The translations under genes were made by a program, and so were the position numbers. The notes beneath the pieces are model-generated. The model was not told the origin of the DNA, searched no databases, and saw only the letters and a program-made list of their open reading frames with translations. From FEN-1219 sp039933105 (lineage in GTDB: Bacteria; Pseudomonadota; Gammaproteobacteria; Steroidobacterales; Rariloculaceae), in NCBI GenBank assembly GCA_039933105.1, contig JBDTOT010000001.1, positions 62,001 to 126,000 of the forward strand: a DNA stretch of 64,000 nt, written 5' to 3'. This document shows, piece after piece, positions 8,454-16,365 of the stretch (position 1 is the stretch's first letter; each line of letters opens with the position of its first letter).

Positions 8454-9663
8454 AGACCCTCGTGAGCTTGGCCCGCGTCGGGAGCAGGCCCACGGCCTTG
8501 CTGATCCGAGTCGCGAGCGTGCCATGGCGCAAGTAGTGCTCGAGCATGCGGCCGGTGTTGGCGTCGAGCACACCGCGCGCAGACACGGCTTCGATCAAAT
8601 GCTCCCACAGACCCTTCACCTCGGTGGAGCTGCCGTGAAATCCCAGTGCGGCAAGATACCGCTTGTCGCCTACGCCCGTGCCCTCGCCTTGCCGCTCCAC
8701 GAGCCTGAACAGCTTGCCGAGCTTGGCGGTGTCCCACTGGTTCATCGCGTGAACATCGGCCCACTGCTCCTCGCACAACAATCGCAGGACTTCGATGATG
8801 AGTGCCGCATAGGCCACGTCCATCAGCGGTGTCTCTTGCACGTCGAGCACGCGGATCTCGATGGCCATGCGGTCGAAGCGCGCGATGGCACCGCGCGCAT
8901 TGACCCATTCGTTGCGCAATACGCCTTCGGGATCTTGCGCAGCAAGGTCGCGATAGATCGGCTCGAGCACGCGCTCGTGGTATTCACCGATCGAACCGAC
9001 AGGCTCCGGTACGACATCCCCCGTGACCGACGGAATCTTCGCGCAGTTGCTACGGTACGCGACGAGGCGGTTGTCTAGGATGCCGTTACGCTCGCCGTCG
9101 ACGATCGGCGAGCTCGCGGCCAGGCCCGGCAGAATGGGCAATAGGAACCGAATCGCGGCATGCAGCCGCGCGAACTCCTCGTCGCCGTGAAACGGCAGGT
9201 TGACGTGCATGCTTTGCAGGTTCGCCCAACCGTGCCCCTTGCAGGAGAAGATTCGGTCGAACGTGTCGTAAATCTCGCGCGTGCCATGCGGCCACAGCTC
9301 GACCTGGTTCGGGTCCATCCACGGATGCATCGCGGTGGGCATGAGGCGCATTCCCTCGCGGCCGAGCGTCTCGTTCGCCAGCCCCACATTCGCGGCAAAC
9401 TCGGCACCCAAACCCGCGAGCGAGCGTTGTGGCCCGTTGCACTTGAACTCGATGACGTGTAGCGCGAGCTCGTTGTTCCAGGCGATGACGCCGTTGTCGA
9501 ACTCGTCGGTGTGCTCACCGGCCACCGCCTCGAGCAGCTGATCGGCGGCGGGCGCCACGTCGAGGCGCTCGCCCTCCACGATCATGTGCTCGATCTCGAG
9601 CCCCACCGCCTCGAATAGACGCAGCGGCGAGTCAGGTAGCGGGCTTGAATTGTTTGCCTGCAT
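8383..9663 (-). CDS. GCS2-type glutamate-cysteine ligase-like carboxylate-amine ligase
   Basis: This 426-residue enzyme belongs to the glutamate-cysteine ligase family 2 (YbdK-like), which joins a carboxylate to an amine using ATP. Marks are GLEIEHMIV, ALHVIEFKCNGP, the SMHVNLPFHG loop and the AIEIRVLDVQETP segment. True glutathione synthesis is not implied, since no gshB partner is beside it. It overlaps the RimK-like gene by 32 bases and the amidohydrolase by 71 bases, so all three are co-translated. The ATG at 9663 lacks a clear ribosome site, and a slightly later start is possible. The substrate is unknown; glutamate on one side is a reasonable guess. Confidence 0.88.
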   Translation of the reverse strand: MQANNSSPLPDSPLRLFEAVGLEIEHMIVEGERLDVAPAADQLLEAVAGEHTDEFDNGVIAWNNELALHVIEFKCNGPQRSLAGLGAEFAANVGLANETLGREGMRLMPTAMHPWMDPNQVELWPHGTREIYDTFDRIFSCKGHGWANLQSMHVNLPFHGDEEFARLHAAIRFLLPILPGLAASSPIVDGERNGILDNRLVAYRSNCAKIPSVTGDVVPEPVGSIGEYHERVLEPIYRDLAAQDPEGVLRNEWVNARGAIARFDRMAIEIRVLDVQETPLMDVAYAALIIEVLRLLCEEQWADVHAMNQWDTAKLGKLFRLVERQGEGTGVGDKRYLAALGFHGSSTEVKGLWEHLIEAVSARGVLDANTGRMLEHYLRHGTLATRISKAVGLLPTRAKLTRVYEKLCEALADSEPFALPPPPAAH

Positions 9664-11110
9664 CGACGCGCGTCTTGAAGACTTTCATGATCCGATCGTA
9701 GAGCTCGTTGCCAAGCACGGCGTCCTCGACGCCGCGATCGATATTCGGGTTGTCGTTGACCTCTATCAGCACGTGACGGCCGTTCACCGTTTTGATGTCG
9801 ACACCGTACAACCCGTCGCCGATCGCGTTGGCCGCGTTCAATGCGAGCTGAATGACCTCGCGGGGGGCATGTTTGACGGCGATCGTCTCCGACTCGCCTT
9901 CCTTCGTGCGCTGCTCGCCGTGGTGATAGATCTGCCAATGCCCGTCCGCCATGTAGTAGCGGCACACGAACAGGGGCTGGCGGTCGAACACGCCCACGCG
10001 CCAGTCGTACTCCGTGGGCATGAATGATTGAACCACAACGAGGTCGCTGCGCGACAACAGGCGCTGAAGCCCAGCGGCCAGGTCGCGTTGTGTATCCGCG
10101 CGGAACACGCCCTCAGAGAATGCGCTGTCGGGCTGCTTCAGCACACACGGCAGGCCGAGGTCGCGGATGATCTCGTCGGTCTTGGCGGTGCTGACCACCA
10201 TGGTTGGCGGGATCGCAAGACCGAGCCGCCGCGCAAGCTCGAACAGATACACTTTGTTGCCGCAACGAATGATCGACTCGGCGTCGTCCACGACCACCAG
10301 ACCTTCCGTCCTCGCCCTGCTCGCAAACCGGTAGGTGTGGTGATTCACACTCGTGGTCTCACGCACGAACAGCGCGTCGAACTCGGCGATCCGGCCGAAG
10401 TCGTCGCGGTTCAGGAACTCGACATCGAAGCCGTGCGAGCGGGCCGCCCGCTCGAAGCGCTTCAAAGCTTCGCGATTCGACGGCGGCGATCGCTCGTCGT
10501 CGTTGGTCAGGATCGCGAGGTCGTGCTCGTACTGCACGGTCCGTCCGAGCCGGCCGGCGGGGCCGCGGCGGGCAAAGTGATTCTCAATGACTCCGCGCAG
10601 GAACGCGCGATGCCTCGTGGGCAGATCGCCGATCGGTAGCGGAGCGATGCTCGAGGGCCGCCATTTGCCCGTCGTCGACGACTTCGAGAACGACGCCCGC
10701 ATCAACGGCACCGGGAACAAGTTGAACAACGCGCGTGACAGCGCTGCGTGCCGACCCGCCAGATTGCAACCGAAGTAGATGCTGAGCTCGAAGCGTTTCG
10801 ACACGATCGTGTGCAGCGAGCGCTGAATCAGCTCTTCGAGCTCGTCGTCGGCACGCAGCAGCGACCGGGACTTCATGTCCTGGATCGTGGCCACGCTCGG
10901 CATCGTGCGTTGGCCGCGAGCCGTTGCCAGCAGCGAGACGTAGTAGCCCGCGGTCTGGTAGGCGTAAGAGTCGCAAAGGTTATAGACCCGAGCCTGATTC
11001 ACACCGCTCAGTCGCTCGTCGCGCAAATACGCGTCCGCACTGATGACTTCGGCGCCCGGGAACTTCAGCGGCCACTGCTCGGGATGGTCGACGACGATAA
11101 AGGCAGTCAT
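9632..11110 (-). CDS. RimK-like ATP-grasp ligase with an N-terminal RLAN domain
   Basis: This 492-residue protein has an N-terminal domain of ~190 residues (VYNLCDSYAYQTAGYYVSLLA is typical) followed by a full ATP-grasp. The ATP-grasp shows CVLKQPDSAFSEGVF for the nucleotide loop, and VDIKTVNG and IEVNDNPNID for the metal-binding Asp/Glu/Asn. RimK relatives add glutamate or other amino acids to peptides or small molecules. The ATG overlaps the stop of the C39-like gene as ATGA, and its 3' end overlaps the GCS2 gene. From memory, related ATP-grasp/GCS2/peptidase sets have been predicted to be amidoligase systems; I cannot verify a biochemical role here. Confidence 0.9.
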   Translation of the reverse strand: MTAFIVVDHPEQWPLKFPGAEVISADAYLRDERLSGVNQARVYNLCDSYAYQTAGYYVSLLATARGQRTMPSVATIQDMKSRSLLRADDELEELIQRSLHTIVSKRFELSIYFGCNLAGRHAALSRALFNLFPVPLMRASFSKSSTTGKWRPSSIAPLPIGDLPTRHRAFLRGVIENHFARRGPAGRLGRTVQYEHDLAILTNDDERSPPSNREALKRFERAARSHGFDVEFLNRDDFGRIAEFDALFVRETTSVNHHTYRFASRARTEGLVVVDDAESIIRCGNKVYLFELARRLGLAIPPTMVVSTAKTDEIIRDLGLPCVLKQPDSAFSEGVFRADTQRDLAAGLQRLLSRSDLVVVQSFMPTEYDWRVGVFDRQPLFVCRYYMADGHWQIYHHGEQRTKEGESETIAVKHAPREVIQLALNAANAIGDGLYGVDIKTVNGRHVLIEVNDNPNIDRGVEDAVLGNELYDRIMKVFKTRVDAGKQFKPAT

Positions 11111-11862
11111 CGGGCAGCGGGCTTCGGCTCGATGACGAGCAGATTCGCGTCGTAAGTCATGATGCCGAGCAGAATCGCGCCGATGAGTCGCTGCACGTTG
11201 ACGGCATAATAGCGCGAACGCACGAGGGGATTGGTCGCGATCGGATCGGCAATCAGGATCTCGCGCGTGCCGCGGCGGTAACCCGTAAGCACCACGAAAT
11301 GCCCCACTGGTTCTCCTCGAATGTCGTCGTCGACGTTGGTCTCGCCTATCTCGCGCGTTGCGCGATACAGGTAGGTTGCGCTCAGTCCGGTGATGACCGG
11401 TGTGCCAGCGCTCAAGAACCTACGGAGCAGCGCCGGCTCGAGATCGCGCAGTTTCAATTTCCCGCCGAGCCGCAAAAAGTCGTCGTAGCCGCGGGTTGCG
11501 CTCTGGATACGACGCCACTGCTTCTGTTGCGCTTGGGCTTTTAGCCGGGCGCGGATCTCGTCGTTGGGCAGATCGAACCAAGTGGGGTCGAACAGATCCA
11601 GGTTGTAGGTGTACAGGGTGACGTCGTAACCGCGCGCGAGCGCGTGATTGGCGAGGAACACATCGAGCGTGCCACCACGATCGAGCATGCGGGTGTCGGC
11701 GATCACGCTCTTGAGAGACACCGTGTCACCGTAGAACCGGTAGATGCCGTGCAGGCATGCCGGACCGCAAGTGACGTCGTCGGGCTGTGGTTCGACCATG
11801 AAGCCAAGACCTGGCTTGGCCGGTCGCGCAGCGGGCGCTTTCCGCTTTCGTTTGAAAATCAC
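11107..11862 (-). CDS. C39-like cysteine peptidase or transglutaminase-fold protein
   Basis: This 251-residue protein has the papain-like C39 signature. The nucleophile is Cys32 in DDVTCGPACL, with a Gln just before (PQPDD), His188 in VGHFVVLTGY and Asp206 in IADPI. The N-terminus is basic (KRKRK) and lacks a convincing signal peptide, so it probably works in the cytoplasm. C39 domains usually cut double-glycine leader peptides. In this operon, with a RimK-like ligase, it may cleave or process a small protein or amide product. The start is GTG at 11862. It overlaps the RimK-like gene by 4 bases and follows the small acidic protein by 51 bases. Confidence 0.85.
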   Translation of the reverse strand: MIFKRKRKAPAARPAKPGLGFMVEPQPDDVTCGPACLHGIYRFYGDTVSLKSVIADTRMLDRGGTLDVFLANHALARGYDVTLYTYNLDLFDPTWFDLPNDEIRARLKAQAQQKQWRRIQSATRGYDDFLRLGGKLKLRDLEPALLRRFLSAGTPVITGLSATYLYRATREIGETNVDDDIRGEPVGHFVVLTGYRRGTREILIADPIATNPLVRSRYYAVNVQRLIGAILLGIMTYDANLLVIEPKPAAR

Positions 11863-11913
11863 TGTGGGGCTGGCGCTGGCCGCGATCAGCGCGAAAGTGG
11901 GCGCGGCATTCGA

Positions 11914-12159
11914 CTATAACTTGACGTCGCTGTCGTCCTGTCCGTAGTCGTCCCAGTCGGAGAGCTGACGCCGGAGGTTCTGTTGCTCGGTCCGCAACTC
12001 CACGCGCTGGCGGGCGGGCTTCTCGGGCTTCTTCTGGCGGCGTGCATCGCGATTGCCGGAACGGTCAACGGAATCGTCGGAGTCGTTGCTGGACTCCGAG
12101 TCGTCGAAGAAGTTGGCTTCAGTGCTGTCCTCCTCGACCTGCTCTTTGGGCTTACGCAT
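11914..12159 (-). CDS. Small, highly charged, disordered protein at the head of the amidoligase operon
   Basis: This 81-residue protein has an acidic, Ser/Asp-rich first half (ESSNDSDDSVD) and a basic middle (RRQKKPEKPARQR), then an amphipathic RTEQQNLRRQLSDWDDYGQDD end. It has no hydrophobic core, signal or membrane segment, so it is probably unfolded alone. The tail loosely recalls small gammaproteobacterial proteins called the PA3496 family, but I am not sure of that. Expression signals are excellent: AAGGAGG six bases before the ATG and a near-consensus promoter about 110 bases upstream. Its place suggests a possible substrate or carrier for the downstream ligases and peptidase; this is inference. 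Confidence 0.75.
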   Translation of the reverse strand: MRKPKEQVEEDSTEANFFDDSESSNDSDDSVDRSGNRDARRQKKPEKPARQRVELRTEQQNLRRQLSDWDDYGQDDSDVKL

Positions 12160-12268
12160 CGTAACCCTCCTTGACTGTCATCGCCTTCACCGAGTCACGC
12201 CCGGTTTCACCGCGTCCCCCGCGGACTATTAGACCGCTGCCAGGGCGCCAGGTAGCAATGAGCTGCGC

Positions 12269-12296
12269 ACTATAAGCCGTTGGCGACCCCTGTCAA
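12269..12296 (-). promoter_or_regulatory. Near-consensus sigma70 promoter for the small acidic protein and amidoligase genes
   Basis: On the minus strand a perfect TTGACA (12291-12296) is followed by 16 bases and TATAGT (12269-12274). It is the best sigma70 match I found in the window. It drives leftward, toward the gene at 12159 and probably the C39/RimK/GCS2/amidohydrolase genes beyond. It also separates this transcript from the kamA module that ends at 12382. Confidence 0.75.
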
Positions 12297-12381
12297 GAGA
12301 AGAAATGCCTAGGTAAATCCAGTGGTTATTAGATTTCTTTAGGCTCGAATAGGGATCGCACAAATGGCCGGACCGGGCGTC

Positions 12382-12888
12382 CTACGCCGGCTTGAGCGTC
12401 TTACAGAACACCACCTTATGATCGCCAGTTGCGTAGAAATTTCGGAGGTGCGCGACCTGCCGGTAGCCGGCGTCCCGGTAGAACCGGCGCGTTCGAGCGT
12501 AGACAGCCCGGGACGAGGTCTCGATATAAAGCCCTCCGCCGCCGCGGCTGGCCACGGCGCCCTCGGCAAGGCTCATGAGCTTCTGCCCGATACCCTTTCC
12601 TTGGGCCGCTGGTTCCACCGCGATCCAGTACAGGTCGAAGCTTTGCCGCGTCAACGGCACGTTGCCCCAGGCACAGTAGCCGACGAGCCGCCCTGCCAAC
12701 TCCGCGAAAAAGAACTCGTAGCCGCTCTTCGCGCCCCGTCGCAGCCGCTCCTCCAACAGCTCGAGCGCAATCTGGCGCTCCTCGGGGTAGAACACTCGCG
12801 TGGCCGCCACGAGCTGGCGCAGCGCCGGCAGATCTGCCGACCGCGGACGCCTGCGATAACGCACCTCTCCCCGCGCCGCACCCGTCAA
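12382..12888 (-). CDS. GNAT-family N-acetyltransferase of the kamA module
   Basis: The 168-residue protein has a complete GNAT fold: FFFAELAGRLVGYCAWG, the LYWIAVEPAAQGKGIGQKLM acetyl-CoA loop (Gln-x-x-Gly-x-Gly type), and a C-terminal FYRDAGYRQVAHLRNFY segment. It should transfer an acyl group to an amine. The start is a TTG whose last two bases overlap the upstream ATP-grasp stop (TTGA), with GGAGG exactly 5 bases before it; longer openings in this frame run back into the ATP-grasp gene. In other organisms a GNAT acetylates beta-lysine made by KamA. That enzyme (AblB) is longer, so the same reaction here is only a possibility. Confidence 0.88.
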   Translation of the reverse strand: MTGAARGEVRYRRRPRSADLPALRQLVAATRVFYPEERQIALELLEERLRRGAKSGYEFFFAELAGRLVGYCAWGNVPLTRQSFDLYWIAVEPAAQGKGIGQKLMSLAEGAVASRGGGGLYIETSSRAVYARTRRFYRDAGYRQVAHLRNFYATGDHKVVFCKTLKPA

Positions 12889-13868
12889 CCGAACCTCCGC
12901 GGACTCGTGTCTGTTCGACGTAACGCGTCGTCCACCAGCCACCCGATGGCCGTTTTGTACTCGATGCCCGCCGTCCCAAGCGCAGCCGCGAACCCGGCGT
13001 CGGGCGACAGGCACGGATTCGCGTTGATCTCGAGTACCCATGGTTCGCCGCCGGCGTCGACACGCAAATCGACGCGCGCGTAGCCCGTGAGCCCGAACAG
13101 CTCCCAGCAATCGCGGGCCAGATTCTCGGCGCGAATGCCCAGCTCGCTTTCCACGGCAAAGCTGCGCACGGTGTTGCGATACTCGAAGCTATCGGTGTGC
13201 CACTTGGCCGCGTAACCGACGATGGCGGGCTTTTCCACCGGAAAACCGTCGAAACGAATTTCGGCAACGGGCAGCACCCGTACGCCGCCGGTGGCCGCGA
13301 TCAACGCGACATTCAGCTCCCGACCGGGCACGAAACGCTCAGCGAACCAGTCACCGCCGTGCTGGGCGCGCCGGGCTTCGATGACACGCGCGACGGCCGT
13401 AGCGCCGCGCACGACCGACGAGTCGTCGATGCCGAGCGAAGCGTGCTCCCACACCGATTTCACGATCCACGGTCCATCGTCGGCGTCGGCGCCGAACACG
13501 GCGGGCGTCGACACGCCCGCCCGAACCAGCTGTTGCTTCGCGAGCACCTTGTCCGAGGTAACGCCGAGCGCGTTCGCCGAGCACCCCGTGAAAGGCACGC
13601 CCAGCGACTCGAGCAACGCTGGTACGACGCTGATCAGCTGCCCGCGACCGTCGATCGACTCGACGAGATTCACGACCAGGCGCGGAGCGCGCTGCGCAAG
13701 CAGCGCTTCGAGGCGCGTCAGATCGTGGCCGACGGCCGCGATGCTCGTGTCGTAACCGATCCCGCCGAGCGCCTGGGCGATGGCCTCGGCTTCGAGCAGT
13801 GTGTCGTTCGCATCGGGACGTCCGGCATCGGCAAACGCATCGTGAAGCAGGAGGATTTGCGGGTGCAT
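12885..13868 (-). CDS. D-Ala-D-Ala-ligase-like ATP-grasp protein (second of a pair)
   Basis: This 327-residue ATP-grasp ligase starts with ILLLHDAF and has LVVNLVESIDG, the FTGCSANALGVTSDKVLAK segment, WIVKSVWEHASLGI for the nucleotide loop, AERFVPGREL, and ARVDLR with LEINANPCLSPDAGF for metal binding. All key ATP-grasp residues seem intact. True Ddl enzymes sit in cell-wall clusters; this one does not. It lies 28 bases after the other ATP-grasp and overlaps the GNAT by 4 bases. It may join an amino acid such as beta-lysine to another acid or amine. The substrate is not readable from sequence. Confidence 0.88.
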   Translation of the reverse strand: MHPQILLLHDAFADAGRPDANDTLLEAEAIAQALGGIGYDTSIAAVGHDLTRLEALLAQRAPRLVVNLVESIDGRGQLISVVPALLESLGVPFTGCSANALGVTSDKVLAKQQLVRAGVSTPAVFGADADDGPWIVKSVWEHASLGIDDSSVVRGATAVARVIEARRAQHGGDWFAERFVPGRELNVALIAATGGVRVLPVAEIRFDGFPVEKPAIVGYAAKWHTDSFEYRNTVRSFAVESELGIRAENLARDCWELFGLTGYARVDLRVDAGGEPWVLEINANPCLSPDAGFAAALGTAGIEYKTAIGWLVDDALRRTDTSPRRFG

Positions 13869-13896
13869 CGGCAGTCGGCAGCGTTGCGTGACGATG

Positions 13897-14898
13897 TTAG
13901 GCTGCGGTCTGCGCGGTTTCGGCCGCCAGGCGCTCCATCGTGCAGCGCAGGATCTCGCCGATCAGTGTTCGATACTCCATGCCGGCCAGCGCAGCCATGA
14001 TCGGCAGGTCCGAGTAGTCCGGCGTGAGGCCCGCGAGCGGATTCACCTCGAGCATCTGCGGTTTACCCGCGCCGTCGAGGCGCACGTCGACGCGGCCTGC
14101 GTCGCGGCACCCGAGGCAACGCCAGGTGGCGAGCGCGACGTCCTCGACGTCTCGGCGCAGCGGGTTGGACGCGAGCAGCTTGTACTCGACGAGTTCGCGC
14201 CAGTTCGCCTTGTTCCGATACGAATAGACGCCGTCGTCCGCCCCTACTCGCAAGCTCACCTCTAGCGTGGCGAGGGCGCGCGCCGCGGACCCGGTACCCA
14301 GGATTCCGACCGTGAACTCGCGGCCGCTCAGGTACTCCTCGACGAGCACCGGCTGGCGATATTCGTCAATCAGCTGCGTGCACGCGGCTAGCAACTCGGA
14401 TCGCGACTCGACTCGTGACTTTTCGGTCACACCCTTGCTCGATCCCTCGCCCGCGGGTTTCACGAACAACGGCAGGGACAGCGCGATCGCCGCCACGTCG
14501 GCCGGTACCGCAACGAGCGCGAAGTTCGGCGTGGGGACGCCGCAGCCGCGGGCCACGTGCTTGGCCATGCCCTTGTGCAGGGTCAGCGCGAACACCAGCG
14601 GGTCCGAAAACGTGTACGGAACACCGTACGCCTCGAGCAATGCCGGCACCTGCGACTCGCGGCCGAAACCGGCGACGCCTTCGGCGATGTTGAACACGAG
14701 GTCCCAGCGCTGGCCCGCCACGAGCCGGGACGCGAGGGCGCGCACGTGGCCGATTCTCTCGATGGAATGGCCCAACGATTCCAGGGCGCCGGCGATAGCG
14801 TCAATGGTTGCCAGAGAATCGAACTCGGCGACGGCATGCTCGTCGAAGCCGAGCGCCAAATAGTCGTCTTTCAGATCGTAGGTGAGCCCGATCCGCAC
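13897..14898 (-). CDS. D-Ala-D-Ala-ligase-like ATP-grasp protein (first of a pair)
   Basis: This 333-residue ATP-grasp begins at VRIGLTYDLKDDY and has LVFNIAEGVAGFGRESQVPALLE, a FSDPLVFALTLHKGMAKHV-type substrate region, LFVKPAGEGSSKGV for ATP, EEYLSGREFTVGI, and GRVDVR with MLEVNPLAGLTP for metal. The start is GTG at 14898, with AAGGGG 6-7 bases upstream; an earlier ATG in the frame would put 35 Arg-rich residues in front, mostly inside kamA. It follows kamA by 35 bases. Two different ATP-grasps in tandem suggest two successive amide-bond steps, or a pair acting on different ends of one substrate. Confidence 0.88.
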   Translation of the reverse strand: MRIGLTYDLKDDYLALGFDEHAVAEFDSLATIDAIAGALESLGHSIERIGHVRALASRLVAGQRWDLVFNIAEGVAGFGRESQVPALLEAYGVPYTFSDPLVFALTLHKGMAKHVARGCGVPTPNFALVAVPADVAAIALSLPLFVKPAGEGSSKGVTEKSRVESRSELLAACTQLIDEYRQPVLVEEYLSGREFTVGILGTGSAARALATLEVSLRVGADDGVYSYRNKANWRELVEYKLLASNPLRRDVEDVALATWRCLGCRDAGRVDVRLDGAGKPQMLEVNPLAGLTPDYSDLPIMAALAGMEYRTLIGEILRCTMERLAAETAQTAA

Positions 14899-14933
14899 GT
14901 CGCGCCCCTTCTGGTTGCGCGTGACCGCGCCGG

Positions 14934-16259
14934 CTATTGATCGTCGGTGCGAGTGTCGCCCGCGTTTTTGCCGAGTGTACCGTCCGGATCGGGGTACCGA
15001 CACTCGGCGCCGCGGAAGTTACGCAGCAGCAAGTCGTCACCGTCGCGGCCGATCACGGCATCCGGCAGCATCGCGATCTTGCCGCCGCCGCCCGGTGCAT
15101 CGACGACGTAGTTCGGCACCGCGTAGCCCGTCGTGTAGCCGCGCAGCTGCGAGATCAGCTCGAGACCCTTGTCGACCGGCGTGCGGAAGTGGCTCGAGCC
15201 GCTGATCGGATCGCACTGATAAAGGTAGTAAGGCCGCACGCGAATCTTCAGCAAGCCGTGGAACAGCTTTTTCAACGTAGCGACGTCATCGTTCACGCCT
15301 TTGAGCAGCACGGTCTGGCTGCCAAGCGGGATGCCAGCATCGGCCAGCCGGCCGCAGGCCTCGGCGACCTCCGGCGTGATCTCATCGGGATGCGTGAAGT
15401 GCAGGCTCATCCAGAGCGGGTGATAGCGGCGCAACATCTTCGTCAGCGTGGGCGTGACGCGCATCGGCTGGACAACCGGCTGCTTGCTGCCGATCCGGAT
15501 GAACTCAAGATGCGGGATAGCGCGCAGGCGCGATAGGACGTACTCCAGGCGGTCCTCGTCGAGCGACAGCGGGTCGCCGCCGGAGATCAGGCAGTCGCGC
15601 ACGGTCGGCGTAGCCGCGATGTACTCGATTGCGCGATCGATGTCAGCCTTGCGCAGGGCGCGTTCGCCGCTCGCGCCGACGAGCCGGGCGCGCGTGCAAT
15701 AGCGGCAATACACGGAGCAGAAATTCGTGACCAGCAGCAACACGCGGTCGGGATATCGATGGACGAGACCGGGCACGGGGCTGTGGCCGTCCTCGCCGAG
15801 CGGGTCTTCTTCCTCGCCCGGACTACGCTCGAACTCCGACAGAGTCGGAATCGTCGTCCGGCGCAGTCCCTGCTGCGGGTCCACCGGATCGATGAGACTC
15901 ATGTAGTACGGCGTGACACCGATCGGGAGCGGGCCGTGGTGACGAGTAATGGCTCCCCGCTCCTCGTCGGTCACCTGGATCATGCGCTCGAGCTGTTCGA
16001 GGCTGCGGACGCGGTTACGGTTTTGCCACCGCCAATCGTTCCATTCGGCGGTCTTCACGCCCGGGAAATGGCGCTTGCGAAACTCATTGCTCGCCGGGCT
16101 CACCACGAAACGGGCACCCGCCGCGCGAGCCAGTTGGACCGGCGGCGTCAAGCCATTGGCGCTGAGATCGCGAAGAGTGGCGGCGGGATTTCGGACAGAA
16201 AGCAGCTCGGCTTGCGCCAAACTCGGAGGCTCTTCCTCCAGAGACAGGAGCTTACTCAC
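14934..16259 (-). CDS. kamA: L-lysine 2,3-aminomutase
   Basis: This 441-residue radical-SAM PLP enzyme converts L-lysine to L-beta-lysine. The [4Fe-4S] cysteines are Cys181, Cys185 and Cys188 (CSVYCRYC) and the PLP lysine is Lys394 in DAPGGGGK. By spacing from that lysine, Asp350 (YQCD) and Asp387 (VVDAPGG) align with the two aspartates that hold the substrate epsilon-amine in clostridial lysine 2,3-aminomutase, and Arg190 with the carboxylate-binding arginine. It has the long C-terminus of true KamA rather than the short EpmB form. The start is GTG at 16259 without a clear ribosome site; a mini-ORF just before it overlaps the start. It leads the ATP-grasp/ATP-grasp/GNAT genes. Confidence 0.93.
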   Translation of the reverse strand: MSKLLSLEEEPPSLAQAELLSVRNPAATLRDLSANGLTPPVQLARAAGARFVVSPASNEFRKRHFPGVKTAEWNDWRWQNRNRVRSLEQLERMIQVTDEERGAITRHHGPLPIGVTPYYMSLIDPVDPQQGLRRTTIPTLSEFERSPGEEEDPLGEDGHSPVPGLVHRYPDRVLLLVTNFCSVYCRYCTRARLVGASGERALRKADIDRAIEYIAATPTVRDCLISGGDPLSLDEDRLEYVLSRLRAIPHLEFIRIGSKQPVVQPMRVTPTLTKMLRRYHPLWMSLHFTHPDEITPEVAEACGRLADAGIPLGSQTVLLKGVNDDVATLKKLFHGLLKIRVRPYYLYQCDPISGSSHFRTPVDKGLELISQLRGYTTGYAVPNYVVDAPGGGGKIAMLPDAVIGRDGDDLLLRNFRGAECRYPDPDGTLGKNAGDTRTDDQ

Positions 16260-16276
16260 TTGGGGTAAACGTCCAT
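16256..16276 (-). other. Possible six-codon leader mini-ORF overlapping the kamA start
   Basis: An ATG at 16276 reads MDVYPK and stops at a TGA that overlaps the kamA GTG as GTGA. Since kamA lacks its own ribosome site, termination-reinitiation from this mini-ORF could load ribosomes on kamA. The mini-ORF itself has no strong ribosome site either, and so short a frame can arise by chance. Confidence 0.25.
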
Positions 16277-16365
16277 GGGCTCGGGGCCCCGAATTTTTTC
16301 TTGCCCGGCAATTCCGTCGTTACCGAGCTGGGCAGACCACCTGCCCGCAGAGTGAAAGCGGCGTA

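Noticed and set aside
13868..13897. The two tandem ATP-grasps as housekeeping D-Ala-D-Ala ligases
   Set aside because: There are no cell-wall genes near, there are two divergent copies, and they are coupled to kamA and a GNAT.
16281..16292. Palindrome TCGGGGCCCCGA followed by six T on the plus strand, as in a terminator
   Set aside because: No plus-strand gene ends before it, and the real stem is only 4 base pairs. It lies in the kamA leader and could matter there, but nothing supports that.
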